Source of the DNA: Amphimedon queenslandica
Lineage: Eukaryota; Porifera; Demospongiae; Haplosclerida; Niphatidae
Reading direction: 5' to 3'
Assembly: GCF_000090795.2 (NCBI RefSeq)
Contig: NW_003546447.1
Location: 119,021-160,458 of the forward strand
DNA length: 41,438 nt
The position numbers were made by a program, and so were the translations under genes. The notes below the pieces were generated by a model. It was not told the DNA's origin and ran no database searches. It saw only the letters and a program-made list of their open reading frames with translations. Of this stretch, positions 29,865 to 40,273 are shown piece by piece; position 1 is the first letter of the stretch, and each line of letters starts with the position of its first letter.

Positions 29865-30785
29865 ATGGAAGGCAACTTTACTTTTACTGGTGAGTTCAGT
29901 GGTCCAGCAGTAGCAGCAGTTCTTACTGTTGAGATGATACTAGCTCTGATAGCTAATGGTGTGGTACTATCTATCACACTCTATCAAAGGAAGTCCTTGA
30001 AACAATCATCAACAATATTCTTCACTTCTCTCATACTTGCAAATCTTGTATTGAATCTACTGTGCCTTCCTTTTAATATCATTGCATTAGCTGCTGGTGA
30101 GTGGATCTTTGGTAGTACAGATGAGGAGAAGACAGCAACATGTATTTTTGCTGCTTTTGTATATTCATATACCATACCTGTCATATTTAATACACTAGCT
30201 GCTATATCATTTGATCGGTTTCTCTTTATTGTCAAACCACATCTTCACAAGCGGTTCATGAGACCCTGGGTAGCACTGACCCTTACCATTGCCATATGGA
30301 TACTGTCTGCTGTATATAGTTTTGCTCCATTCTATGGGTTAAATGAATATGTTTATAATGAACAGTACCTTTTATGTTACCAGCATTCTAATAGCATTAT
30401 TAGTGTCATTATGTTTATTGTTTTCCTTCCGTGTGTTACAACTGCAATCATTGTGACATCATTATGGACCTTTTGTTTTGCTAGGAGCTTTTTGAAGGAT
30501 CAGTCAGTGATAGCAGGAGAGAGTGTGTATGCCTCAAAAAAGAAGAGACTTTTTGGAATATTTGGAAGCATGTTACTCATTTATGGGATATGTGTTGTAC
30601 CTAGTCTTTTATTACTTGCTTTCCAGCAATTTATTGATGTACCTCCTGAACTTTTTATTTGTATCAGGGTAGGTTTCTTTTTTATCACAATAGCCAGTCC
30701 TATTATCCAGTCATACTTCAGGCCTGAGATTAAGAGTGCTCTTGCTTCATGCTGTCCTCTTCTCTTTTATTGTGTATGCTGTTAG
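29865..30785 (+). CDS. Rhodopsin-like GPCR, intact (copy 7)
   Basis: Single-exon gene of 306 residues, start ATG 29865 (MEGNFTFTGEFSGPAV). Nearly identical to copy 6 in the N-terminus and TM1-ICL1 (RKSLKQSSTIFF), TM3 base to TM4 (SFDRFLFIVKPHLHKRFM), ICL3 (SVIAGESVYASKKKRLF) and TM7-helix 8 (ASPIIQSYFRPEIKS). It is very different in TM3, TM4 end-ECL2-TM5 (APFYGLNEYVYNEQYLLCYQ) and TM6-ECL3 (VVPSLLLLAFQQFIDVPPEL). TM2 has Asn where class A receptors usually have Asp (LILANLVLN). The tail ends in a CCPLLFYCVCC cluster, a likely palmitoylation site. The pattern suggests receptors sharing G-protein coupling but detecting different ligands. Ligand unknown. Confidence 0.85.
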   Translation: MEGNFTFTGEFSGPAVAAVLTVEMILALIANGVVLSITLYQRKSLKQSSTIFFTSLILANLVLNLLCLPFNIIALAAGEWIFGSTDEEKTATCIFAAFVYSYTIPVIFNTLAAISFDRFLFIVKPHLHKRFMRPWVALTLTIAIWILSAVYSFAPFYGLNEYVYNEQYLLCYQHSNSIISVIMFIVFLPCVTTAIIVTSLWTFCFARSFLKDQSVIAGESVYASKKKRLFGIFGSMLLIYGICVVPSLLLLAFQQFIDVPPELFICIRVGFFFITIASPIIQSYFRPEIKSALASCCPLLFYCVCC

Positions 30786-31133
30786 TTCATTCATTAATGT
30801 GTGGTTGTAACAATTGATGTTGAACATTAGTTTTGTATACTTTAGGTTCTCTTAGTTATTAATTTATGTTTAATTGTTGTTTTTCATTTTGCTATTTGTT
30901 TACATTACATAATCATGGCATCATGCTTTTAATAGCCATTTTGCCTTTTCCATTATGTCTGACTAAGACCACACATATATGACCTTTTGAGACGTTTTGT
31001 TATTGATTGGATTACATTCAGCAAATTATAGTATGCACCTGCTATCATAGTAAATAATAGTGCCTTGTATTAGAGTAGTGCAAGATATAAGCAAGTATTA
31101 TAGTTATTAGGAGAAATAAGGTATACTGTAGTG
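30786..31133. other. 3' flank of GPCR copy 7 and 5' flank of copy 8
   Basis: No gene. Bases 30825-30870 (TTAGTTTTGTATACTTTAGG) match the end of copy 4. Bases 30905-31133 (CATAATCATGGCATCATGC, GCCATTTTGCCTTTTCC, TAAGCAAGTATTATAGTTATTAGG) match the flanks before copies 1 and 5, so the repeat unit of the array includes this spacer. Confidence 0.6.
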
Positions 31134-31208
31134 TTGGAAAGCAACGTTACTTTTACTGGTAAGTTCAGTGGTCCAGCAGTAGCAGCAGTTCTTACTGTTG
31201 AGATGATA
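31134..31208 (+). pseudogene. GPCR copy 8, truncated in TM1, start codon lost
   Basis: Codons from TTG (31134, where the family has ATG) read ESNVTFTGKFSGPAVAAVL and end after GTTGAGATGATA, the breakpoint shared with copy 5. It has neither a start codon nor a body, so it is dead. Confidence 0.85.
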
Positions 31209-31259
31209 AGTATTGTACATTACAATACTACATTTACATCTACATACAGATGTATAGTA

Positions 31260-31470
31260 TAATCTATGTATAACCACTTTTTGAGCGTTTTTTTTTGTCA
31301 ATTGAAATGCAATATGATGCATGTACATGTATACATGAGTAAACATCTGCTGTTACTGTACATGTTATTAATGTGTGTTCTCATGCCACACCAATAACCA
31401 AGCACAATAGTTACTAATTAGTTTACTGTACTTTACATAGTGACAGATGTGTGATGTAGTTATCAATTAT
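31260..31470. repeat. Dispersed block R (copy 4)
   Basis: TATAACCACTTTTTGAGCG, TTGTCAATTGAAATGCAATA, ATACATGAGTAAACATCTGC, GTTATTAATGTGTGTTCTCA, TGCCACACCAATAACCAAGC, GTGACAGATGTGTGATGTAG. Directly follows GPCR copy 8, as copy 3 follows GPCR copy 5. Confidence 0.7.
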
Positions 31471-31590
31471 TAATTATCATGACTGTTTGGTTCGTTCAAC
31501 TTCGTTGAGTATCGTAGGGTGCTTTTTTGATTGCTATAGACTTTGAGTTCCTTTTTTAGTGAAAGTAATTTTTGTGAATCATGACCGCCT

Positions 31591-31752
31591 AATGCTGTGT
31601 TTACACTACACAAGTGGGCCAAACCGTGCTTAACCAGGCTGAACTGGCCCAGCTCACTTCAGCTCAGTTTGGTTACTGTTAATGCTATCAAATGAAACTG
31701 TACCGGCCCACTTTAAACAGGGCTGGCTCAGTTAAAGAAGCTAGTGTACACC
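31591..31752. mobile_element. MITE, copy of the GTTTACACT / GGCCCAG element
   Basis: A shorter, diverged copy of 12561-12764 in inverted orientation: GTGTTTACACTA, AAGTGGGCCAAACC, CTGGCCCAGCTCACTTCAGC, CAGTTTGGTTACTG, AAACAGGGCTGGC, CTAGTGTACACC. It confirms that the element is dispersed in the genome. Confidence 0.7.
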
Positions 31753-32309
31753 TTTTTAACTGACACAATTGCTCTCTAAGGTACATGATTTTACAAAGGA
31801 CCAGCAGAGTTTTGGAAAAAAGCCAAAGAACATCAATTCTAGTATTGCCCGAAAATAGCTGAAAATAGTCTAAAAGACCATCTTTACTATAAAAATGCAC
31901 ACGTAAAACATGCCATCACACTCCCTTGCAATTAATTATTATTATTCGAGGCCACAATATTTGCTTTTTCAGGAAAGATTTACGAAATCTGCAAAATTTA
32001 TAACCCTCAAAAAAGGTGCCCTACATACAGTGATGGACAATGACAAGTAGTCCTACATGTACATGTACATGCGTGTGTTTGTGTATTGGTAGTATTTCAA
32101 AGTGTTAGCATGATTTGATTACTATAGCCGGGCTAGCCCTGTAGTGGTTCCCTGGCAGAAGTATTCAATGCACAAAGCACACTGAAAAATTTTGCACAAC
32201 TAATTAACTATCCATGATGGGTGTTGTCAATTTGAATTAATTAATGATGTTAAAATAATGAAAGATAATATTATTGTATGGTTCCATCATAGGTTCAATA
32301 AATTTCAAG
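31753..32309. other. Gene-free stretch
   Basis: No exon supported. Bases 32045-32115 repeat the GPCR copy 2 upstream block (21090-21160), but no receptor follows, so this is the decayed right edge of the array. Confidence 0.4.
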
Positions 32310-32930
32310 TCAGTCACGACAATAATGATTCTTCTCAATCTTCTGTTGTTATCCTTAGCATTAGCAGCAAATCTGTTTAGAACTTCATTGAGGACAACTG
32401 AGCAGATAGGTCTCTTTCAATAGATGTGATCAACCAACCTCTGTTCTGTCATTGTTCTACGAAGCCATGCTTGATTTGTTTTAAGAGAACAGGATCACTC
32501 ACATAATGCAGAGCTTACAGCTATGGTAATTATAGTAAGTATGATTTCCAATAACTTGACTAATTTAGGAAATGTATTTTTAGGGGTGATAGCTCCAAAA
32601 AGATACTCCTCAAACTTCTACCAGTTGTTGTTATGGCATGTTTGGCCGAAAAACACTTTTCAAAAATCATATCCTTATTGAGATTGTAGCTATGAATAAT
32701 TGGGTGAAGTTTTTCAGGATCTAAAAAGCTGGATAACTGAGAGTTGCAGTGCTGATTAGAGCATAGTATATCAAGATTGGGACCTGAGAACTGTTTGTTC
32801 AGCTCATAAAGTATGCAGTCAATTACTGGAATGTAAATAGATGTTTTGAGCTACTCATAAGTGCTGCTCTTTTCCCTCATTCCAATAGTTTTCATTAATA
32901 TGTCATCTTGAAGTCAATGTGGAATCACTC
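32310..32930 (-). pseudogene. Decayed hAT-like transposase C-terminal region (ZMYM1/TTF type)
   Basis: In several minus-strand frames the region reads YIPVIDCILYELNKQFSGPN (about 32850-32790), then SSFLDPEKLHPIIHSYNLNK, later a stretch like SWLRRTMTEQRLVD, and NEVLNRFAANAKDNNRRLRR (32390-32330). This is the familiar end of TTF-finger/ZMYM1-like hAT transposases: the N-x-x-I-x-x-F-A-x...R-R-L signature after a short Leu-rich helix. Many stops and shifts show that it is dead, and it is distinct from the BED-type element at 26703. Confidence 0.6.
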
Positions 32931-33690
32931 TTGTACGTCCATGACCATCAGCAAAGGTGATGCCAATGTCATGTAGCTCAGCAATATACTCTTTGTAAGC
33001 AAAGCATGGTGACAGATATGAAGTACCTAATCTGAGGTTTTGGAATGGATGATGACTATGATAATCCTCTTTAAGCTCCTGCTTTCACTGCTGCGAAGAA
33101 AACTCGAAAAGATGCTGTGACTGAAGCTATAACTGGAGCAGCAATGGCGGTTACTCGTCCAATTAATGGTAGCAGCAGTACAACATCAATCATCAATGAT
33201 GAATCATTCTAATGTGTCTCTCTGTAAAATATTTGATGTGAGGTTGACAATTTTTGAACCATTACAAATAATTCAACAAATTCGTAATGATATTTATAAT
33301 GACAATGAATATTTAGAGCAAAGGAGATCATTTTGTCATCTTTGAGAATATGAACATAAGGTTTATACTGCTATACATGGTAACTTCATTGTGTTGCGTA
33401 TTAATCAGTTATTATACGTATATACCTGTAATTTTAGTGGTTATTATTATTGTGTTAATTTTCATTACTGATATTGTGTATGTTTATTAACAATTAATTA
33501 TTACTGTACTGCACAGTATGTATTAGTTTTCAGTTTTTTGTGAAAATAGAGAAGAGAGGTTTTCAAAAATTATTTGTTAAAGAGAATTTTAATTTTCAAG
33601 TGTCGATTAATGCAGCTGTGCCACATTGTCTAATCAAACCAAGGAACTTACAACATGTAGATCTATTGTGGAGTGTGTTGACAATAATAT
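32931..33690. other. Gene-free stretch
   Basis: No open frame or repeat that I can support. A short coding-like run near 33075-33180 (+, GCTGCGAAGAAAACTCGAAA) has no recognisable product. Confidence 0.35.
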
Positions 33691-34320
33691 TGGTATGGAG
33701 TTGGCTATATATTCATCCAATGTACACAGTGCATGATTACTAATTGATATAAATATAATTATTTTAAGGTCACAATTATTTTGTAATGATTGCAGTGTAG
33801 CTTTTACTTTTGAAAAGGCCTCAGGCTCTTCAACTGGATTGAAGTCAGGAGGATAAGGTAGAAGATAGATTAGTAATGAACCAACTTTGTGTATGATTTC
33901 AGTCACTTATATGTCCGTTAAGTGAGGTAATAAAAATTTATTTCTTCTGCTGTCACTTCCAGTGTCATTGACAAAAATTAACTAACTGGTATCAGTGTAA
34001 AACATTGACATGTTACTGATAAATTTTGTTCTGAGGAATTCATCCAATTGTATAGCAACATGGCCAATTTTGTGTCATGTAAAACTACAATGATGTAAAA
34101 CCATGCATATGCTCGACAGGTAGACATCAAGGAGAACAATATCAATCAATTGATTTTTGATTTCACGTAAGTAAATATAACCACGCAGGGTTATCCACTA
34201 CTAAATTTAAAAGTAGTACCTGAGCTGAGGCAGTAAGTTTTCTGCTTGCCCTGTTTTTAGGATAAGGCTTTTTGACCACCACAACGGTCCTCTGGAAACA
34301 AAGTGCTGTTCGATGAACTA
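33691..34320 (-). pseudogene. Tc1/mariner (DDE_3) transposase relic
   Basis: The minus strand encodes LLIYLLPYPPDFNPVEEPEA followed by FSKVKATLQS (about 33870-33790). This is the PPYSPDFNPIEE box with the third catalytic acid of IS630/Tc1/mariner DDE transposases. Upstream, a degraded IFVNDTGSDSRRNKF (about 33970-33930) resembles the first catalytic aspartate box (FIDETGSDRR). Stops and missing sequence between the boxes show decay. An autonomous source of the TA-flanked MITEs is possible but not shown. Confidence 0.65.
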
Positions 34321-34687
34321 TGGATAATTGGTAGCCTTGTCATAACAGGTTTTTATCAACCTGTCCATGTAAATATGTCACCCGGAGAGCTCTCACCATT
34401 TGTACTGTACACCCAAACACTGAATTTATTATTAAAATAATGTGCATTTACGTGCATACACACATACAATAAACATTGATTGATTCGTAAGTCATGCATC
34501 ATGATGTCAGCTCACTTCTTACCCTAGCTCCAATCATCACAATTTTATGAATAATTTGGCAAAATTTTCTTTCACCAAAATTACCAGCTATAATTGTCTA
34601 CAAAATTTAATTCAATTAAAACTAAAAACCAATCAGATTATAAGATAATTATTTTTAAAACATGAATGGAAAAGTACAAAAATAGAT
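34321..34687. other. 3' flank of the NLR gene
   Basis: No exon supported. The NLR stop codon is at 34688-34690 on the minus strand. A TATTTTTAAAACATG-rich AT stretch follows it; no canonical polyadenylation signal was singled out. Confidence 0.4.
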
Positions 34688-37600
34688 CTAAGACCATATT
34701 GATGTAACAATCAATTCACTATTCACTATTGGTAGTGGTTTGTGTGGTTGTTCTTTTCTCTGTCTATCAATCAATGTCTTCTTTTGATCTTTAAGAATAC
34801 TCTGCAGAAGAGTAGGAATGATTCCGGCTTTAATCTCAATATATTCAAGTGATGGATGGATGAAGATAGTTTCATATAAATGTTGTACTAGTTCTATCCA
34901 ATTATGCTGAAATGACTCTTCGTTCATATCACACTTCTCCTTTATTTTTAGTAGTCTCATCATTTTATGTGACTGTAACATGTTAGTAACAGCAGGTAGT
35001 ACCTGTTCATAAAACAATGGTGCCATTATTTGTTCCTTCTCTTCCTCACTACAGTTCCTGTATGACTGATCTAGTGTGCAGTACACTATAAGTTCTGTGA
35101 GATTGTTCTTTTGAGAGATGACATTAATGAAAGTTATTATCTCTTCATTCAGTGGAATAGATACACTTAACTGCTGTAGGCTGGTGTTGTGTCTGAGACC
35201 AGTTGATAGAAAAGAACTGGGAATGACATAGTTACGAATGTCAAGGTATTTCAGTGTTTGGTTTTGTGTTAGCATGCCTTGTAGACTGTAATATACCATT
35301 ACAGCATTAAGAGCTGTAAGTAGGTCTTGCATTAGCATATCAAGGATAAGAGATGAAGAGCTACTTATACCCATACTGCTGCTGTTTTCTTCCTCCAGAT
35401 CTATCGTGATATGCAGAGCTTCAAGTGTAGCATTGGTTTGTAGAATAGTAAATAGTTCAATAGCACTCTCAGCTGTGTCTAGTGGTAAGGAAAGTGTATG
35501 TAGACTGGGATGAGAGAGAAATAGAAGATGTGGTGGATATGGAGTATGTAGTATCAGACAGTGTAATCCTTTGATATGTGGAAGGAGTGATGTCATCAGT
35601 TTACTACTCCTCCATCCTCCTATCTCCAGAGCAATCAGTGATGTGCTCACCTCTACTATATTTAGTAAAGATGGCAGGATTTTATCAGATATGTCCAGTG
35701 AAAGAGCTTGCAATGTGTTGTTGTCCTTTAGTAACTGCTCTATTACTCCCATAGGTAGGGGAATTGCATCAAGATTATTATCAGGGACATCTAGTTTTAA
35801 TGATGTTATTGTTTTATTTCTTGCTACTCCTCTAATGACACTGATAATCATACTTGTTATTTCATTATTTCCTTTATGTATAATATTTATTTCTTGTAGT
35901 GTTGAATTCATTTCTATAAGTTCAGTGCACTTGTCTTTGTAGTATGTATTGTCAACTGTTGGTATACTAGAATGATGACGCATTCCCAAGTGCAGTATTT
36001 TCAATTGAGGAAGATTGAGGAACTGTAACAATACAAAACAGGGAAAATATTGACCACTAAATAAATTACAGTAGCACTCCTGAATACTGTATAGAAGTGA
36101 TGTTTGTAATAACTTTAATATTAATTCATCAGTGGGTTTGTCCAACCTTACTTCCAATCCCTTACACTGGATTTGTTGTGAGTTATTGGTTAGTCCAGAA
36201 GTGAAAACTGATAGTGAGTGGTTAGATACTTCATTCAGATCCAAATGATTCCATGTTGTGTTGGAATTGTTTATACAATAACTGAGACACAACCAGTCAA
36301 ACAATGATAATGATATTTCATTCAGGCACAGTGAGGCGTTGTTAATGGAGTGTGCCAATACTTGACATAATGTTAAGTTCTGTGATTCATACAGGAGTTG
36401 AAGAAGAAGAATCGAAACATTGTCAAAATCATCAGATCTGATATGATTATATTTTTTTGGAATCTCAGGGTTCTGATAGAAGCAAGAAATATAACAAGTC
36501 TCGAGTCCAAACAATGGTTGCTTTTTACTCTGTAAGCCAAGTTGTTGTATATTAAAATACTGCTGATAGCTCTCATGTTCAAGGTGAGTTAGACCTGCCA
36601 CAAACCTCAGACACATTCGAAAGTGATCATCATCAAAGTGATCCTTAAACACTTCCTCTGTCTTCTCTTCATGCTTAGCTATCCACCATGCAGCTAGAAA
36701 TTCCTGTATACTCAAGTGTAGGAACTGATACTTCTCCTCATCATATTCTATGAATGTGGTTATCAATCCAAGATAGTCTTCCTTGACTGCCTCACTCAGT
36801 GACTGTAGTTGATGCGAAGAGAATGTCATTTTTGTATCAACCAGGTTAGTATAAGCTATTTGACACATATCTTTTAAAGCTTTAGCTAATTGTGATGGTA
36901 ATGAAGAAAGACTACCTAAAGTATGTGGGCTAATGTCGTGTCTTTTAACATGTCTTCTGATAGTTTGTAGGATAAAGTTCTCATACAGTTGAGTGAGCGT
37001 TGTTGGTAAGTGTCCTCCTTCCTTACAATAAACTAAGATGACAATGGAACAGACTAGTGGTACATAACACAATGATTGGACATCATTTCGTACTTCAAGA
37101 TCATTAATGAGTTTCACTGCTAGTTGTGAGTCCTTACTACTTTGAGTAGTTGTGAAAAGTTCATCATCTATATAATCTTCTCTTTTTTTATCAATGAGTT
37201 CTTGGGCTAGTTTTGTATCTTTTTGAAGTGTTTGTATAATTACTGTTGATATTTCTTCCTTAGAAAATCCAATGACTTGAACATGTCGATTAGACATAAT
37301 CTCTAAAAGTGAAGAGGAGGCATAACTACGGGAAGTAACAATTACTGAACATTGGTCTAACTTCTCTTTACAAATGATACTAGCAGCTAATGAAGACTGT
37401 CTGAGTTGTTCACTTAGTTCATCCCAACCATCAAAGATTATCAGTAATCCTTCTCCATCCCTCTCCTCAAACCATTTAGGTACATTTTTATATCTATTAA
37501 GCTGACGCACAAACAGGTCAGCTAGTGTAGTAGCTGTAGCAATCTTGCTATTCCTTAAAGGGCAGTAAAGTACCAAGTCATACTGTTGGTGTACAATTGT

Positions 37601-38860
37601 TCCATTAGACCACATATTTAAAAGTTTACGACAGAGTGTTGTCTTGCCAATACCAGGAGGGCCGTCTATTACTACTCTGAGAGAATGAGAACTATCTGTG
37701 GTTTGGAGGACATCTTCAACACTTATCTCTTTGTTTTCAGTTAGTTTAACTGTTTTATCAACTTGTCCTCTTAGCAGATGCCAAGCTGATTCTGCTTGTG
37801 TGCTGGAGTTTTGTTTTTCTACTAGTGCTAGTCTTCCAAAGAAATCTTTTCCAATTCTTGGTGGCCAATCTGTAGCAACAATAGGTTGGTGTTTGTAGTG
37901 TTGTCTCATATTGTCAGCATATCCTTGAACGTCATCAGGTATTGAACTAATGGATGTGACATCAGGCATAGACTGACCTAATTATTATAATGTATTGAGA
38001 TCTAATAAGGCAGACACACTGTGGTATACTCACCTAACTGGTGTAATATATTGGTAGCAATATCTGTTAGTGTACAATGTTGTTGGTTTATTAATGCATG
38101 ACATATATCAATAAAATACTGCTCTGGATTAAGAGAGGACTCCAACTGTCGTTGTATCACGGACACTAATTGACTTGATTTCCTATAATCAGATATTCCT
38201 GTTACTGCTTGTATATTCTCTTTAGTATCCAGTGGTATCAGTCCTTCAGCATACAATGCATCCGTTACTCTGTAAAGGTTAGTAGTAATAGCATCAGTGA
38301 GTTTAACAGAGTGAGTCCTTAATATATCTTTTGGGGTACCTGCAGCAGTGTATCAGTTAATAAGTGTTATATTAAGTGTATGTTTACCTGTTATAGGACC
38401 AGGGTTGAGTTCAACATCTCCTGATACAAGGAGGAGCATACATAGACAAACAATCAAATAGAGATCATTGTAAATCAGGTTAGAAATCCTGCCTCCAGGT
38501 AAGACTACTAACTGGAGGTAATTTGTACCAGTAGCAGTAACACCAGTAGTGCATTGTACTTGGTAGCAGTTGTCTGATAATAAAATACCAGTAAATATAC
38601 AAGTATAAAGTTGCAGTTGTTTTACCTTTTGGAGGAATCATCAATATATGTTTAAATAAAAAGAGAGAGTAAAATAAGAGGAGAGAAACAATAAGAAATA
38701 GAGCTGCTGCCAGTTTAGATGTCTTCTCTTCTGATGTAGTACTGCTGTCTACTGCAGCTTTGAATGAGTGAGAATGGTGGCCATTAGCTTTTCTTCTGGA
38801 GGCAGCTTGACAGTAGTTCCACAATCCAATACTTGCTCTCCATTGAGAGACATCAATCAT
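34688..38860 (-). CDS. NLR: membrane leader + 2A skip site + death-fold-like exon + NACHT + LRRs
   Basis: Four exons (38860-38626, 38573-38388, 38339-38034, 37977-34688) join by phase-1 GT-AG introns into 4017 nt, 1338 residues. Residues 1-137: MIDVSQWRASIGLWNYCQ, a basic stretch, one strong TM helix (LAAALFLIVSLLLFYSLF), a lumenal-type segment with two Cys, then a second hydrophobic run leading into the 2A motif GDVELNPGP. Residues 138-245 (exon 3): an all-helical death-fold/CARD-like module (LYAEGLIP, QLVSVIQRQLE, FIDICHAL). NACHT: Walker A GPPGIGKTT (about 348-356), Walker B LLIIFDGWDEL (420-430), sensor SVIVTSRS. From about residue 850 onward there are irregular leucine-rich repeats (LPQLKILHLGM, NNTLQALSLDI, NQTLKYLDI, HPSLEYIEIK). 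NLRs sense intracellular danger and oligomerise to trigger death-fold signalling. Orientation and splice sites are sound; the exact death-fold class is uncertain. Confidence 0.85.
38395..38421 (-). other. 2A ribosome-skipping motif (GDVELNPGP) within the NLR frame
   Basis: Minus-strand codons GGA GAT GTT GAA CTC AAC CCT GGT CCT encode GDVELNPGP, which matches the 2A consensus D-V/I-E-x-N-P-G|P with the favoured upstream Gly and a hydrophobic helix ending LLLVS just before it. The expected break lies between Gly137 and Pro138. It is near the end of exon 2, four codons before the intron. Known 2A sites make the ribosome skip one peptide bond and continue, giving two proteins from one frame. Confidence 0.85.
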
Positions 38861-40273
38861 CTTGTAATAATTATTAGTTTTGTTATTGTTATGCAAGTCA
38901 AGCAGTTCCTTTATTAGTGACTATGGTATAATAGAGTACAATAGAAGTGAGTGTATGCATACCATGAACTATTATTAAATTATATTCACGTATTATTGAC
39001 ATAATGCTATGAGAGGTGCCTGTATTATTATACATGTAGTGACTGATTGGCACTACTCCTTTACTATAAAGTTAGTAAACATAGTTAGTTATAACTTATA
39101 AGTTAGTTATAGTTTATATAGTTAGCTAGTATTGTCACTACTGACCAAATTTTGACTAAATTTGGTCATTTTACAGTACTAATAGATCTACCTAACTCCA
39201 GGCCCACTCTCCCTCTGCTCATGCAGTGTAGGTAGTATAGTCTCACCTGGGCGAGACTAGATCTATGTAGGTACTTAGAATCAATGAAGCATGTTACATG
39301 AAAGAAATGACAGTAAATAAAGTGATCAATACAGCACTCCATCATCTAATTTACCTTTAGACTATACTGTATAAAATCCAGTGGAATGACAAAATAAAAA
39401 TGATAGTCACTAGCTGGACAACAGTCTCTGGATTTCTACTCCTCTAGCAAGAGAGATCACAACACAGCCTCCAAGAACCAGTATATACAAGCAATACTGA
39501 ATAGCTACCACATAAACCTGAGCCGTAACCACAACTGAGGAATTTGAAAATTTTGTACATAGCAAAACTTCCTCTACAGACCTACTCATGTGTTGCCCAG
39601 AAAATTATAACAACTATGCAAAGATTGATTATAGAGGAGCAATGATATATCAAGCTACAAAGGAATGTGTTGACAATCAGAGAAATACCAATTCATAACC
39701 ATGCAGTGTGTCACATATCTACTCTCACTCTTGTTGGTTTCGTTGCAACTTCTGTATATATACTAATCGTAGAGAGAATATATAGTAATGATAATTATAA
39801 TGATAGCTAAAGTACAATCATTGTTACATGCTTTCTATTGAACGACGCTCAGAGTAGTTATACATCAGCTACTATATGTAGCTCTACTACTAAATTACAG
39901 TCTATAATAGATCTATAGTGCATGGTTCTGACTTCTGAGCAAATTTAGTGGTGCTAACACTGACACTATAAGATTGCTTGAATTGCACCCTGAGCTTGGG
40001 CGGAAGCTCTTCCTAATGGCATGTAATGGCTATAATAATCATTAATAGTTTTGGGCTCAGCCTCGGTTCTAGTAGATTTATACCTGCTAAAGAAGCTAGG
40101 CATGCAATAAATTTATAATGTGTAAGCATAATCTGCATCATTCCAATGGTCTTCCATCATAAACCACACCTTCAATAAAATAAGACCACTCTGTTCATTG
40201 ACTCTCAGCAGTAGATAATCTACCGGTATATACTTAAATTTAATGCATAAACATCTGCTCCAATCCTCAAGTC
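38861..40273. other. Intergenic region between the NLR and the acylated small protein
   Basis: It probably contains the divergent promoters of the NLR (-) and of the gene at 40274 (+). I see no exon, TIR or long repeat. A short inverted repeat TGACCAAATTT..AAATTTGGTCA lies at 39142-39168, and TTAGTTATA repeats lie around 39075-39125. Confidence 0.4.
39142..39168. repeat. 11-bp inverted repeat upstream of the NLR
   Basis: TGACCAAATTT and AAATTTGGTCA are perfect reverse complements with a 5-base centre, about 280 bp upstream of the NLR start codon. It could be a dimeric regulator site or chance AT-rich symmetry. Confidence 0.35.

Noticed and set aside
38861-38896. Extension of the NLR reading frame upstream to 38896
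   Set aside because: The only start there is TTG; ATG 38860 begins the MIDVSQW sequence and is preferred.
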